A DNA stretch of 64,000 bases from CAZZKG01 sp964654825 (lineage in GTDB: Bacteria > Gemmatimonadota > CAZMKB01), in the NCBI GenBank assembly GCA_964654825.1, contig CAZZKG010000003.1:48328-112327 (forward strand). Direction: 5' to 3'. Shown one piece after another: positions 51,457-61,500 of this stretch. The notes beneath the pieces are model-generated. The model was not told the DNA's origin. It did not search any database and saw nothing but the letters and a program-made list of their open reading frames with translations. Positions within the stretch are counted from its first letter, which is position 1, and each line of letters begins with the position of its first letter. The position numbers and the translations under genes are program-made.

Positions 51457-52998
51457 ATGTTTATCTCCCGGGTTTCCTTTTATACATGCACGGTATCGGT
51501 TATCCTCTGTTTTGCCGTCTGTACACATCTTTCAGCTGATGCCGGGGATCTCCAATTCGACATCAACGATCTGAAAGTGGAAGGAGTCGTAACTGGAGTC
51601 CTGACCGGCGATCTGGATGGCGACGGCAGGATCGATATCCTCGTGATGCACAAGAGTGGAATGCTGCTCGATGTACGACAGTATCTCTCGGTTTTCTACC
51701 AGTGGGAAAACGGGATTTTTTCGACTGCCGCCGATTTATCCTGGGAAACAGACAGTCTCGTGGAGGGAATCGCTCTGGAAACTGCGGCAGGCGGTGGACC
51801 GTCACCCATACTCTACCTCAGGAAAGACGGAGTCATCAGGTATGAGATCGGGGATGAAGCAGTTGATGAGAATCCTCGACGGATCATCGATCACAGGACC
51901 TTTTTCGTGTCCGGCAATGCCGAGCGTCTCACTCCTGTTGAATCCTTCTGTGAACCGGACAGCGCGGGCGTTCGGTGGATCACTCTCCCCGCCATAGAGA
52001 GGATTGTCATGTTCAAAGAGACCGGAGCCGGAATGTACGAGCCGGTCGACAGTATCGGATACCGGCTCAAAACCCGGGTTACAACACTTGAAGATGATTA
52101 CGTGGCAAACGGGGCGCAGCGCCTCCGGCAGACTCTCACCATGCCTACGATTTCGAGAGCAAGTCTCCGCGGCAGGACAGGGAGAGATTTCATCATCATG
52201 TACGAAGGAAGTGTTGAAGGTTACCTGTGGGATGATGGTGGCTTCTCCCCGAGCCCTGACGTCGGATTCGACTATAACCTCGCAATGGACATCGCTTCGC
52301 AGAATGACGGATACCTGGTACGCCCGGCACTCCATGACCTGAACGGTGACGGATATTCCGATCTCGTAGTCATGCGCCAGGAATCGGAGGGCCTGAGCGG
52401 CTTCAAGACCGTTCTCGACTTCTATTACGGCCCGCTCACCGGCCCCGAAGGGGGTGTTCCTTCACAGCAGATGGTATTCGATGACGCGATCTCCTTTTTC
52501 ATCTCCTTCATCGACCTGGAGGATGACGGAGACCTCGAGTTGGCTGTCCCCGTAGTAAAGCTCGGAATCTTCGACATCATCAGGATTCTTACCACGCGCA
52601 GTATCAAGGTGACGGTCGACGTGTACAAACTCGGAGAGGATGGGTTGTACGGGAGGAGCCCCCGCTACGTTCACGAGATCAAAGCCGGACTCGACCTCAA
52701 AGCCGGGGGTTCTGGAGAAATCATCGGGAAAGTCGTCAACTTGAACGGGGACAGGTTCAAAGATCTCATTATTTCTCTCAAACCGGACAGGCTCTCTCTC
52801 TTTCTCGGTGAAGGTGGCAGTGATACCCGGTTCTTCGAGAAGAGGCAGTCCACCACGCTCGAGTGCTTCCCTGATGTCGAAATCAAAGCGATTGATTTGA
52901 CAGAGAACAATCTCGACGATCTCATCGCGACGTTCGGGAACGACAAGAAAGGTGCCGGCCTCGTGCGGCTCTTCATCAACCGGACCCCTATAAAATAA
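51457..52998 (+). CDS. Exported FG-GAP/VCBS-type repeat protein
   Basis: 513 residues, beginning 1 bp after the barrel gene stop. Signal peptide 'VSVILCFAVCTHLSADAG'. Calcium-binding FG-GAP-like units: 'GVLTGDLDGDGRIDILVM', 'PALHDLNGDGYSDLVVM', 'SFIDLEDDGDLELAVPVV' and 'VNLNGDRFKDLIISL'. They should fold as a beta-propeller with Asp-rich Ca sites, probably at the cell surface or periplasm. Its coupling with the upstream barrel suggests the two proteins work together. No enzymatic motif. Confidence 0.85.
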   Translation: MFISRVSFYTCTVSVILCFAVCTHLSADAGDLQFDINDLKVEGVVTGVLTGDLDGDGRIDILVMHKSGMLLDVRQYLSVFYQWENGIFSTAADLSWETDSLVEGIALETAAGGGPSPILYLRKDGVIRYEIGDEAVDENPRRIIDHRTFFVSGNAERLTPVESFCEPDSAGVRWITLPAIERIVMFKETGAGMYEPVDSIGYRLKTRVTTLEDDYVANGAQRLRQTLTMPTISRASLRGRTGRDFIIMYEGSVEGYLWDDGGFSPSPDVGFDYNLAMDIASQNDGYLVRPALHDLNGDGYSDLVVMRQESEGLSGFKTVLDFYYGPLTGPEGGVPSQQMVFDDAISFFISFIDLEDDGDLELAVPVVKLGIFDIIRILTTRSIKVTVDVYKLGEDGLYGRSPRYVHEIKAGLDLKAGGSGEIIGKVVNLNGDRFKDLIISLKPDRLSLFLGEGGSDTRFFEKRQSTTLECFPDVEIKAIDLTENNLDDLIATFGNDKKGAGLVRLFINRTPIK

Positions 52999-53072
52999 GT
53001 GGTGTGAAGCGATTCTCTCTGCCGTTACCTTTGACAAGTCGGGCCCCATACATGTCAGCTCTCAAGTCTTGT

Positions 53073-53432
53073 CTATAGTGTGGAAATGCCGAGTTTTCCT
53101 GCAGATATCCGGAGGGGTTTGTCAAGCGTCCAGAGGCCACAATCAGAGAGAAGAGCAGAGGCTAGTAAATGAGCATCAATCCAACCAAGACCGCGGCCAT
53201 ATAAATGTTGTGAATTCAGAAGGTGTAAGACCTCCGAGTGCTCGGCAACCCGTGATCCCGGTAAGGCTACCAACAGAGTAAGGATTTCTTTGCGGTTCTT
53301 CAGATTCCCGCAAGCCAATTCACCGATGACGAACCGATGACACAATACCAACTCTTCATTTAGAAGAGAGGTCAATCGGTTATTGCCATATCGAAGGTGA
53401 TTGACCCAAACTGATGTATCGATCAGGATCAT
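53073..53432 (-). CDS. vapC: VapC-type PIN-domain ribonuclease toxin
   Basis: 119 residues. PIN nuclease with 'MILIDTSVWVNHLR' (D5), 'RFVIGELACGN' (Glu) and 'GLGWIDAHLLASALL' (Asp), then 'LWTLDKPL' near the end. These acidic residues hold Mg for RNA cleavage. All catalytic positions are present and the length is normal, so it should be active. Its start overlaps the antitoxin stop by 4 bp (ATGA). It is convergent with the FG-GAP gene. Confidence 0.93.
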   Translation of the reverse strand: MILIDTSVWVNHLRYGNNRLTSLLNEELVLCHRFVIGELACGNLKNRKEILTLLVALPGSRVAEHSEVLHLLNSQHLYGRGLGWIDAHLLASALLSDCGLWTLDKPLRISAGKLGISTL

Positions 53433-53629
53433 GCACCATTCCCTGAGCGCCGCCGAGGGATTTTTTTAAGAAGTTTTTCACTACCACCTAGAGCAGCGAG
53501 GCGACGAGCACTCTCACGAGCAATGAGAGCTTCGAGGCCAAGCCTCACGAGGGCAGTTTTTTCCTTAACACCGGTGAGTTTAACGGCGCGGTGGAGCAGG
53601 GAATCATCTATGTTCAATGTTGTCCTCAT
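53429..53629 (-). CDS. vapB: VapB-type antitoxin
   Basis: 66 residues from 'MRTTLNIDDSLLHRAV', the standard ribbon-helix-helix start; two more codons (MH) could be added from 53635. 'EKTALVRLGLEALIARESARRLAALGG' gives the helix and the C-terminal toxin-wrapping part. It binds VapC and the operator upstream. The predicted transcription start lies at about 53630, so the mRNA may be nearly leaderless. No Shine-Dalgarno is visible. Confidence 0.92.
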   Translation of the reverse strand: MRTTLNIDDSLLHRAVKLTGVKEKTALVRLGLEALIARESARRLAALGGSEKLLKKIPRRRSGNGA

Positions 53630-53635
53630 ATGCAT

Positions 53636-53665
53636 AAATATGCATAATTAATGCATATTTGTCAA
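53636..53665 (-). promoter_or_regulatory. vapBC promoter with 10-bp inverted-repeat operator
   Basis: Minus-strand TTGACA (53665-53660), 17 bp, CATATT (53642-53637). The perfect inverted repeat AAATATGCAT (53636-53645) / ATGCATATTT (53651-53660) with a 5-bp gap covers it, and another ATATGCATA (53629-53637) is adjacent. This is the expected layout for antitoxin autoregulation. Confidence 0.8.
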
Positions 53666-53943
53666 GTCCAACTTGGAGAGCTAACGGGGCTGCGGATAAG
53701 ATGCGGGAGGATACTGAAGCTGTCGCTGCATGCTTCTCATGTCTGGATACACCCATAGTTCTACGATCTTCCGCGAGAACGATTTGCCATCACAGTGCAA
53801 TGTTGAGAGGTAACTTTCAGACCTGACCGATTAACTTCGATCATCTTTCCCATTCATCGAATCATTATCTGAGATGAGTGAGAAAAGATCCATGGATGTC
53901 AAAGACGAGGGAATGAAATGTTGAATTCCTACGGGATATGATT
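53666..53943. other. Intergenic stretch with no gene found
   Basis: Nothing convincing on either strand between the vapBC promoter and the hairpin at 53944. The ORF-like frame here lacks a start with a Shine-Dalgarno and any recognisable content. Confidence 0.55.
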
Positions 53944-53979
53944 GGAGGGACAGACCTCTGCCCTCGGGCCTGTCCCTCC
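53944..53979 (-). terminator. Strong hairpin downstream of the repeat-protein gene
   Basis: GGAGGGACAG (53944-53953) pairs perfectly with CTGTCCCTCC (53970-53979). It lies 20 bp after the stop of the minus-strand gene ending at 54000. The T-tract on the minus strand is missing. Confidence 0.5.
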
Positions 53980-53999
53980 GTTTCCCCCCTTTACAGCGA

Positions 54000-55763
54000 T
54001 CAGTACATCGCTGGGTTTTGAGGATCAAGAATCTTCACCGCGGTCGAGTCGATGTTGAGAGTATCCCCCTGATTGAAATCGAGGATGAAGCCTTTCAACA
54101 TGATATTAAAATTCGTCGGTGCTCCTCCCGGTACCGGGATCGGGAGATTCCCGTCCCGCTGAGCACCCGAGCCAAGGTTCAAGCCATTGTGAGGGAAAGG
54201 CTGCAGAACCGGCAGATCATTTCCGTTCGGGAGAAAAGCCGAAACGCTCACCTGAACCCGCCTCGAACTCACGTCGTTGTTGAAAAGTGAAATTCCCTCG
54301 ACCATCTGATCACCCGGAAACACGGAAAGATCCTCCCACAAAAGCGAAATCGCCTGGTTGTAGAGAAGGGGCAGCGTGTTGTTCAACACGGTGCTCCCGC
54401 TGATCGTGATGTTGAAGAGAGTGTCTTCACCGGCCCCGCTCTCCGGGAGCGGCTGGAAGACGAAATCGAAAGTACCTGCCGGTACCATGATGTCATAGAA
54501 ACCGCCTGAGTCGGTGTTGTCTTTAGGAGTCAGGACCACGTCTCCCGTATTGACATCGATCACGTCGAGATCGCAGTTGGGGACAGGAGAACCTCCGGCA
54601 TCGGTGACCGTCCCCGAAACGGGGAATGCCGGTTGAAGCACCCGATTGATGACCGTGTCACTGCCGATGACCTGGGAATAGAGCCTGACGGCCGTTAAAG
54701 CATTCCCCTCGGTCGGTTCGAAGGAAATATCATAGGTACCCGTCGGTACCCAGATGTCATAGTAGCCGGTTGAATCGGTATTGTCCTCCGACGTGTGAAG
54801 CCGTATACCGGTTGAGACGTCGTCTGCATCAAGGTCTACATTGTCGATTGGATTCCCGCTGGAATCGATCACGTATCCGGATATCCTCCAGCCGTTTTTC
54901 AGGGTGACGTTGAGGTTGATGTCGTGGTTGACAATGAGGCTCCATATCGCATTGTCCGCGTATCCGCTTGCGTCGGGGCGCTGATACAGAACGTCGAGAA
55001 CACCAACCGGGACGTTGATCCAGTAATAACCGTTAGAATCGGTGTTGTCGTGGGAGGTGTAGATACGTTTTCCCGTGATGACATCATCGATGTCGAGATC
55101 TGCGTTGGAGATTCCCGTCCCTCCCTCATCCCTGACCCAACCCGACAGAATGACCGATTCCGGTAAAGTGACATCGACGGTCGTGTCCGCTCCAATGGGG
55201 ACTTCCCAGAGAGTCAGGCTGGACAGGGTGTCGGATGAACTCGGAATGTAGAAGAGGTTGAATGTCCCTGCAGGAAGAGTTACCATGTATTGTCCCGATC
55301 CATCCGTCCGGTTCGACGGTGTTTCCATTACTGTGTTCGTGATACTATCTTTCACTTTGACCCTGAGGTTCGATACGGGGTCTCCGTTCGGGTCGGAGAC
55401 CGTTCCAGAGACCTCGAACCCCCACGGTACAGTCACATCGAGTGTGACCGGTGCATTGACCACCACGTTCTTCACGCGCACCGGGGCGAGACCGGTACCG
55501 GGTCCCGGTATGAAGATGATATCGTAGGTTCCCGCGTAGATATCGAACGAGTAGGTCCCATCGACCGTAGTCGTGTCGCCATAGAGCGGGATGAAGTTCC
55601 CCGTCTGAGAATCTTCGGCGTCGATATCGACGGGGTATACCCCCGAACCGTTCGGATCGGTCACCGTCCCGGATACAGCGAACTGGGCGATGAGTGAACG
55701 GGTGAATACCGTGCCGGAGATGAGAAGGAACACGGCGCAGAGTAACAGTCCTGAGTGTTTCAT
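54000..55763 (-). CDS. Secreted protein with about five carboxypeptidase-regulatory-like repeats
   Basis: 587 residues from the ATG at 55763 (AAGGAG upstream). Signal peptide 'LLLCAVFLLISGTVFTRSLIA'-like (key: LLLCAVFLLISGTVF). Repeats of about 90 residues, each 'VSGTVTD..G.PV.N.DLD..DV.TG....TP.DNTDS.GYY.I.VP.GTFD..F.P', fold as Ig-like beta sandwiches. After about residue 450 there is a different domain ('SISLLWEDLSVFPGDQ'-like) with no FlgD sorting tail. It is a paralogue of the upstream gene, 41 bp away. Probably cell-surface or a matrix component; no enzyme motif. Confidence 0.85.
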   Translation of the reverse strand: MKHSGLLLCAVFLLISGTVFTRSLIAQFAVSGTVTDPNGSGVYPVDIDAEDSQTGNFIPLYGDTTTVDGTYSFDIYAGTYDIIFIPGPGTGLAPVRVKNVVVNAPVTLDVTVPWGFEVSGTVSDPNGDPVSNLRVKVKDSITNTVMETPSNRTDGSGQYMVTLPAGTFNLFYIPSSSDTLSSLTLWEVPIGADTTVDVTLPESVILSGWVRDEGGTGISNADLDIDDVITGKRIYTSHDNTDSNGYYWINVPVGVLDVLYQRPDASGYADNAIWSLIVNHDINLNVTLKNGWRISGYVIDSSGNPIDNVDLDADDVSTGIRLHTSEDNTDSTGYYDIWVPTGTYDISFEPTEGNALTAVRLYSQVIGSDTVINRVLQPAFPVSGTVTDAGGSPVPNCDLDVIDVNTGDVVLTPKDNTDSGGFYDIMVPAGTFDFVFQPLPESGAGEDTLFNITISGSTVLNNTLPLLYNQAISLLWEDLSVFPGDQMVEGISLFNNDVSSRRVQVSVSAFLPNGNDLPVLQPFPHNGLNLGSGAQRDGNLPIPVPGGAPTNFNIMLKGFILDFNQGDTLNIDSTAVKILDPQNPAMY

Positions 55764-55804
55764 GTAGAAGACTCCTTTACTTTTGTTGAACATTTTCTCC
55801 AGCT

Positions 55805-57307
55805 TCACTTGAGCACCGTCATCTTCCTGAGTGAGCTGTAACTACCGTAGCGTAACCGGTAGAAGTACATACCGGATGAAACCCGGTTTCCCTGTCCATC
55901 TCTGCCATCCCACACCACGGTATGGCTCCCGGAATCGAGTCTCTCATCAACGAGCACCTTGATTCTGCGTCCCCGCAGATCGAAGACTTCTAGGAGCACG
56001 GATGGAGTCGTCCCTCCCCCCTCTTCCGAAGTGATGTGAGCGTCCGGGATGGCGAATTGAATCGCAGTGAGGGGGTTGAAGGGGTTGGGGTGATTCTGAG
56101 AAAGTATGAAACTCCGGGGAGCGTTGGCCTCTCCGTTATCGACCCCACCCTCGATACCGGTCGCGTCTTCGAGGATGAAATTCACCGTCGTATCTCTCGA
56201 GACGGTGACCGAGGAAATCAGTTTCGATGCGAGGTCGCTTCCGGTGGGAGGTTTCATCCTGAGATTGTAAAAACCCGGAGGAATGGTCACTTCGTAATGA
56301 CCGGAATCATCCGCTGTGTCGTGAGGCGTCGGAAGAGTCCTCATCTTCGAAACGTCGATAACATCCAGATTGGCACCGGCGACGGGCGACTGCCTCGTGT
56401 CGGTGACAGTTCCCGAGAGCTTCACTCCCGCCACCATCGTGACGGTGTCGAGAACGGTGTCTGAGGAAATGGTTATGCTGTCGAGTCTCGCCGCCGCGAG
56501 ATCGTCCCTTTTCAGGGGATCGAAGATGAAGAAAAACGTCCCTGGGGGCACCACGACCAGGTAGTAACCGCCGGTGTCGGTGTTGTCCCTAGGTGTGACG
56601 ACGAGTTCTCCCGTTTCGACGTCTTTCGCGTCGATGTCGATATCATGGAGCGGAGAACCGGCCTCATCCACCACCAATCCCGACACGTAATATCCATCCT
56701 CGAGGGTGACGTCGAGCTGTGTGTCGCCGCTGACTTCGACCCCGTGGACAACTGTCCCGACCAGTCTCACTCCCGGCGGTGGTTCGAATGTGACATCGAA
56801 AAGTCCCGCCGGGACAACGACCTGATAATCACCGTTGCCATCGGTGTTATCGCGCGGGGTCACTATCCTCAACCCTGTATCGAGATCGTCAACGTCGGTA
56901 TCGAGATCCGCTACAGCATTACCCTGACCATCGGTGACCCTGCCGGAGAGGTAAAACCCGTCTTCGAGTGTAACGTCGAGCACAATGTCCGCCTGGACTG
57001 CGACTTTGTAATGGGTCTCCGAGACGAGCTTGACTCCCGGCGGAGCGTTGAACTCTATATTGTATGTTCCAATGGGGAGAAGAATGTCATAGAATCCCGA
57101 AGGATCGGTGTGGTCACCCGAAATCGTGAGCCAATCGCCGGTGTTCACGTCTTGAACATCGAGATCGACGTTCCATATTGCCCCGCCTGCCGGATCCGTA
57201 ACGTGTCCCGAGACATGATAATACTGTGCCAGGGCCGGCTGGTCGGCGGAAAGCAGGATGAGTGTGGCAATAGCAATGGTGAATATCCCTATACAATGTT
57301 TTTTCAT
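55805..57307 (-). CDS. Secreted carboxypeptidase-regulatory-like repeat protein with FlgD-type sorting tail
   Basis: 500 residues. Signal peptide 'IGIFTIAIATLILLSADQPALAQ' (key: IFTIAIATLILLS). Four repeats of the same 90-residue Ig-like unit as the neighbour, with 'VSGHVTDPAGGAIWNVDLDVQDV' (key: DPAGGAIWNVDLDVQDV). From about 410 it has 'FILSQNHPNPFNPLTAI', then 'FDLRGRRIKVLVDERLDSGSHTVVWDG' (key: DLRGRRIKVLVDE) and ends 'SLRKMTVLK', the C-terminal FlgD-like sorting domain common in FCB bacteria. Precedes its paralogue in the same direction. Confidence 0.88.
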   Translation of the reverse strand: MKKHCIGIFTIAIATLILLSADQPALAQYYHVSGHVTDPAGGAIWNVDLDVQDVNTGDWLTISGDHTDPSGFYDILLPIGTYNIEFNAPPGVKLVSETHYKVAVQADIVLDVTLEDGFYLSGRVTDGQGNAVADLDTDVDDLDTGLRIVTPRDNTDGNGDYQVVVPAGLFDVTFEPPPGVRLVGTVVHGVEVSGDTQLDVTLEDGYYVSGLVVDEAGSPLHDIDIDAKDVETGELVVTPRDNTDTGGYYLVVVPPGTFFFIFDPLKRDDLAAARLDSITISSDTVLDTVTMVAGVKLSGTVTDTRQSPVAGANLDVIDVSKMRTLPTPHDTADDSGHYEVTIPPGFYNLRMKPPTGSDLASKLISSVTVSRDTTVNFILEDATGIEGGVDNGEANAPRSFILSQNHPNPFNPLTAIQFAIPDAHITSEEGGGTTPSVLLEVFDLRGRRIKVLVDERLDSGSHTVVWDGRDGQGNRVSSGMYFYRLRYGSYSSLRKMTVLK

Positions 57308-57351
57308 CGTGTCCTCCTTCCCTCAGAAATTGTATTCGATCCGGAACGCTG

Positions 57352-57855
57352 TCAGAAGGTGTCATTCTCTTCTTCATCCCGCACCCGGGAGTATTCCCTA
57401 CCGAGACCGGCGGCCCATTCATCGAGGATGCGATGATCTTCGGCAGAAAGACCGGCCCGGCGGTGGATCACCAGATAGTACCAGGGAGGCATCTCGTTTT
57501 CATCAATTTCTTCCCTGAGTTTTTTCAGCTTCTTTCCTCTCTTCGGAATTTCAATTCTGTTCCACGCCGAAAAATCGAGTTCTTCCCGGCCTTCATGCAC
57601 GTCATGCGAAATCAGCCAGGAGACCGGAGCGATGGAACTGTACCAGGGCCAGACGGTTTCCCGGGAGTGGCAGTCATAACACGCTCTCTTCAGTATTGAT
57701 TTAACCTCGGCCGGCATCTGGAGTTCGGCCTCCTTGGGGGGATTGTTCTTACTGATCGGTATGAATTGGGCGATCACAATAAGGACGGCAGTTGCAGGAA
57801 GCGCCCGGTACACAAATTTTCTCACATCAGACCTTTTCATTTTCATGTTCCCCAT
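57352..57855 (-). CDS. Membrane-anchored haem-binding-domain protein (Haem_bd-like)
   Basis: 167 residues. One N-terminal membrane helix ('ALPATAVLIVIAQFIPI') is followed by 'ILKRACYDCHSRETVWPWYSSIAPVSWLISHDV' (key: CYDCHSRETVWPWYSSIAP), the hallmark of the haem-binding domain family with a single CxxCH. 'EIDENEMPPWYYLVIHR' is also typical. It should carry one c-type haem in the periplasm. The start could also be 57846. 44 bp separate it from the repeat-protein gene downstream. Confidence 0.9.
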   Translation of the reverse strand: MGNMKMKRSDVRKFVYRALPATAVLIVIAQFIPISKNNPPKEAELQMPAEVKSILKRACYDCHSRETVWPWYSSIAPVSWLISHDVHEGREELDFSAWNRIEIPKRGKKLKKLREEIDENEMPPWYYLVIHRRAGLSAEDHRILDEWAAGLGREYSRVRDEEENDTF

Positions 57856-58027
57856 TCACCGTATTTCACTCTCCATAACCGATCGAAGGCGACTCGTCCG
57901 CCGTCTCCTCAAAAGGATTCAGGGTCTCCGTGCTCCTGTTTTCCGCGAAATCGGAGATGGAGAGGATATTCTCCGCGATTACGGAATAAAGCTCCCCGCG
58001 GCTCGTTTTCCACGTGGTTGGATCCAT

Positions 58028-58057
58028 TATGTAGCGACATTCCCTTAGCAAGGTCAA
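58028..58057 (-). promoter_or_regulatory. Possible promoter of the haem-binding-protein gene
   Basis: Minus strand TTGACC (58057-58052), 18 bp, TACATA (58033-58028). The region down to 57856 holds a short ORF-like frame (57866-58057) whose TTG lies on this -35 box, so it is unlikely to be translated. Confidence 0.4.
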
Positions 58058-58109
58058 TGCCAGTGTTGACGGTTTGAGGAGGGAAGAGATATTCAGTTGT
58101 CCTAATGTG

Positions 58110-58132
58110 ACTTACACGTTATTCGTGGAAGT
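58110..58132. repeat. Inverted repeat upstream of the giant secreted protein gene
   Basis: ACTTACACG (58110-58118) and CGTGGAAGT (58124-58132) pair with one mismatch over TTATT. It is about 305 bp before the -24/-12 promoter at 58436 and shares ACTT/AAGT ends with the palindrome at 22701. Confidence 0.4.
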
Positions 58133-58435
58133 TCTGATATGAGAGATCTGAACAGCCGGGATACAATCTGACAAATATTATTATAAAAATATTTTATAGG
58201 AGGATGATGAAAGTACCAGATATATCTGATGAACCTTATGTTTTGGTGAGTAGTCTAGGTCATTTGCTATTTACGTAGAATGATAATGCGCCACTGGGCC
58301 GACCGACTTTTCTGTCTGTGTCGGCAGGGTCCGGAGGGAGAAGAGAAAAGCTGGAAGCGTTCAAACGTGAGATGGAAATACGCTGTTCGGAGGAGGGAGT
58401 AAGTTGTTTGTATCCAGTCATGACGCTGTCCGAAA
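58133..58435. other. Non-coding stretch upstream of the sigma-54 promoter
   Basis: About 300 bp without a supportable gene. It holds an AT-rich block (58170-58197) followed by AGGAGGATGATG, a 24-codon frame whose Shine-Dalgarno is too close to the ATG to be convincing. Confidence 0.45.
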
Positions 58436-58451
58436 TGGCACACATATTGCG
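58436..58451 (+). promoter_or_regulatory. Sigma-54 (-24/-12) promoter of the BNR/YVTN giant protein
   Basis: TGGCACACATATTGCG fits TGGCACRNNNNTTGCW except the last base. The predicted start is near 58462, 80 nt before the ATG at 58543. Confidence 0.75.
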
Positions 58452-58542
58452 AACTAATAGAATTGTTATGCTGACACTATGAAAAATGATTGTTATCCAT
58501 ACCAACACTCCTCTCTTGCACCGATTCCACTCGAGGTGAACA

Positions 58543-61500
58543 ATGAAAACTATATATTCGACTCTTCTATTGACACTGTTGCTTCCCCTCTTCCTTGAAA
58601 ATGCGGGAGGGAGTGAGCTTCCCTGGGTACGGACAAATGGACCGGAAGCTGCCGGCAGTGTCAGTGAGATCGTTTTCAACCCGGTGGACAGCACCGTCCT
58701 CTACGCTGGGACGAACAGAGGCCTTTACAAGACAACCGACGACGGAGAGAACTGGTTCGAGCTCGTAAACGGGATCCCGACGGATTCCACGATCGGCGCT
58801 GTTGCAGTCGACCAGAGTGACCCGTACTTCGTGTACGCCAGAACGGAGGAGACACTGTATCGCACCACCGATGCGGGGAATTCATGGTCGGCGTGTGACA
58901 TTCAACTCGATGGAGAAGGGAAACACAGAATGACTGGTCTCGTGACCGATCCCAACCAGTCCGGGGTGGTGTATCAGATGGGGTACTTCGAATATTACGG
59001 GAAGATCGACATCTGGAAAAGCGAAGATTATGGTGCGAGCTGGTCGGTCCTCTACTCGGAAGGCCCGTCGGAGGACCTTGCCTACTTCTTCCACGATCTC
59101 TATATCAGTCACTTCGACCCCAACACCATGTGGGTGACGACCAACCCGAGAGCGGACGACCACCCCGAGATACGAAGTCTTTACGTGACACGTGACGGGG
59201 GATCGAGCTGGGTCCCGTACGGGGCATACGATCCGCTCGAAGGAGCGAGTGTGAGCGCCATGGCTCTTCACCCTCATGACTCCCTCACGATCTATCTTGC
59301 CGGTCATAACTACCCGAACCTTCTATACCGGACACACGATGACGGAGAGTCCTGGGAACTCATTCTTTCGGAACAGAACGCGGATTTTTCCATCGGCGGG
59401 ATCTACATCGACAGTGATGACCCTGACATCCTGTACACGGTCGGATGGGGCGGTTTTCTCGTCTCGGAGAATGCGGGTGAGAACTGGGAATACACAGACG
59501 GTCGGAATCTGGGAATCTACAACACGGATCTCCACAACATGGCCGTGTGTCCCGCCGACAGGGATCTCATCTATCTCGGGGGGCTCGGCGGCATACTCAA
59601 ATCGATCAACGGGGGGATGAGCTTCGACCAGACGAGCCGGGGCCTGAGAAGCAGCAAGCTCCGGTGCATTAAGGCCAACCCATACGATCCAAATGAAGTT
59701 CACACGTTGACCCACAAGGGTTACGGTATGTACAAAACTACCGACGGCGGTGACTCCTGGTTTCGATCGAGGTGGTCCCGGGTCACGCTCTGCAGCATGC
59801 TGATCGATATCGCCCAGATGGATCCGGACATCGTCTACGTGACGGGTGGCGGAGCCTTCAGGTGCACGGATGGAGGAGTGATCTGGGAACATCTCAACAA
59901 CCAGTTCGGCGGTTCTCACGCGCACGGTGTCGCCATCGATCCGTTCGATGAGAATATCATCTATGTGGGTATCGGGGCCGACAGATCGAATCCCCAGGGT
60001 GACGGCATGTACCGTTCGCTGGATGGTGGAGAGACCTGGGAGAACATCGATCAGGGTTTCGCGGACCGGGTGCATGTCTCCGAGATCAGGATCGACCCTA
60101 CGAACCCCCGCACCGTGTATCACTCCACTCGCGGCGAGATGATGACGTTCGATGTCCCTTACGGGCCCGGCCAGGGGATCTACAAATCGACGAACAGGGG
60201 AGAAGAGTGGTTTCCTGTCAACAACGGCCTCACCAATCTTTCCGTACACTCGATGGTCATCAACCCCCGTGATCCTGATATCCTCTATGCCTCAACCGAA
60301 GCGGACTGGGAGTTGGGAGGCAACGAAGGCGTGTTCAAGAGTACGAATGGTGGAGAGTCGTGGTTCCCGGTGAATAACGGTCTGCCGCCCAGTGAGGAAG
60401 GATTCTTTCTCAACCTTCACACATTGGTGATAGACTCCTCCAACCCCGATGTGCTTTATGTCGGAAGGCTCAACAGGGTTCTCGATGAACATAATCCGTC
60501 GGGCAATGTCTACAGGACCACCGACGGTGGTGAGAACTGGTCCAGATTCGACGAAGGGCTCACTCCGCCGAATAGCGACAACGTCATGGGGATCGAATAC
60601 ATGGACATCGACCCAACCGGCAGCGTCCTATACTGCGGTACCTGGGACAGCGGGGTGTATCGGCTCGGCTCGCTCCCCGATGTCGACACACTTCCCCCTG
60701 TCATGATCGCAGGACCGGCGCTCTCCGATTTCTCAGACCGGGCCGTCATGGTGAAGTGGAACACGCATGAGTCGGGAACCGGAATACTCGAGTACGGAAA
60801 CACGACCCAGTACGGCGAGACCATGGAGAGCGACAGCCTCTCTGTCCACCATGAATTCAGTCTGACGGATCTCGACCCGGATGCGACATATCACTTCAGG
60901 GCGGGATCGACCGACGCCATCGGGAACGGCCCCCGCTGGAGTGAGGATTTTACCTTCAACCTGTCGGAGAGTGATTTCGAGAAGCCCGAGTTCCTGGATG
61001 TGACGGACATTAGAAACGCAACCGGCACGGGTCCGTTCAGGATCGAGGCGGAGGTGTCTGACAACTACGGCGTCCTCGAAGTCCGGCTATTCTACAGCGT
61101 TGATAATGGTGAAACATATCAGGAGGTTGTGATGGATCGAGACGGCGGGACGTCGTATTCAGTGAGAATTACAGTGCCTTCCGGAACCGAATACGTCGAC
61201 TATTACTTCTATGCCGTTGACCGCTCCTCCAACGGTATACACGAACCGTACACAGCGCCTCTGAACACATACGCTTTCTCTATCACTGAGAGAGAAGTGT
61301 GGCCCTTCCTGTACGTATCTCTCATAGATTACGGCACGATCTGTGTCAACCTGGAAACGGAGGAGAGGACGCAGGCTTTGGGCTTTGACGTCGGGAACTG
61401 GCTGCCGTATGCACAGGACAGTCTCATGGCCGGCATCAAGAGATACGGTATCAGGATCGTGGATACGAAGACCAACGAGGTCACAGGAGAAATCGATTAT

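Noticed and set aside
57866..58057. 63-codon minus-strand ORF upstream of the haem-binding-protein gene
   Set aside because: Its TTG start lies on a probable -35 box, no Shine-Dalgarno is seen, and the peptide matches nothing.
58204..58278. 24-codon ORF after AGGAGG
   Set aside because: The Shine-Dalgarno touches the first ATG and is only 3 bp from the second, too close for normal initiation, and the peptide has no recognisable feature.
59323..60249. Long minus-strand frame opposite the giant propeller gene
   Set aside because: It lies fully inside a well supported gene, lacks a ribosome binding site and resembles no family; it is a codon-bias shadow. The same holds for long opposite frames at 21098-22105, 39337-40230, 48300-49193 and 18645-19469.
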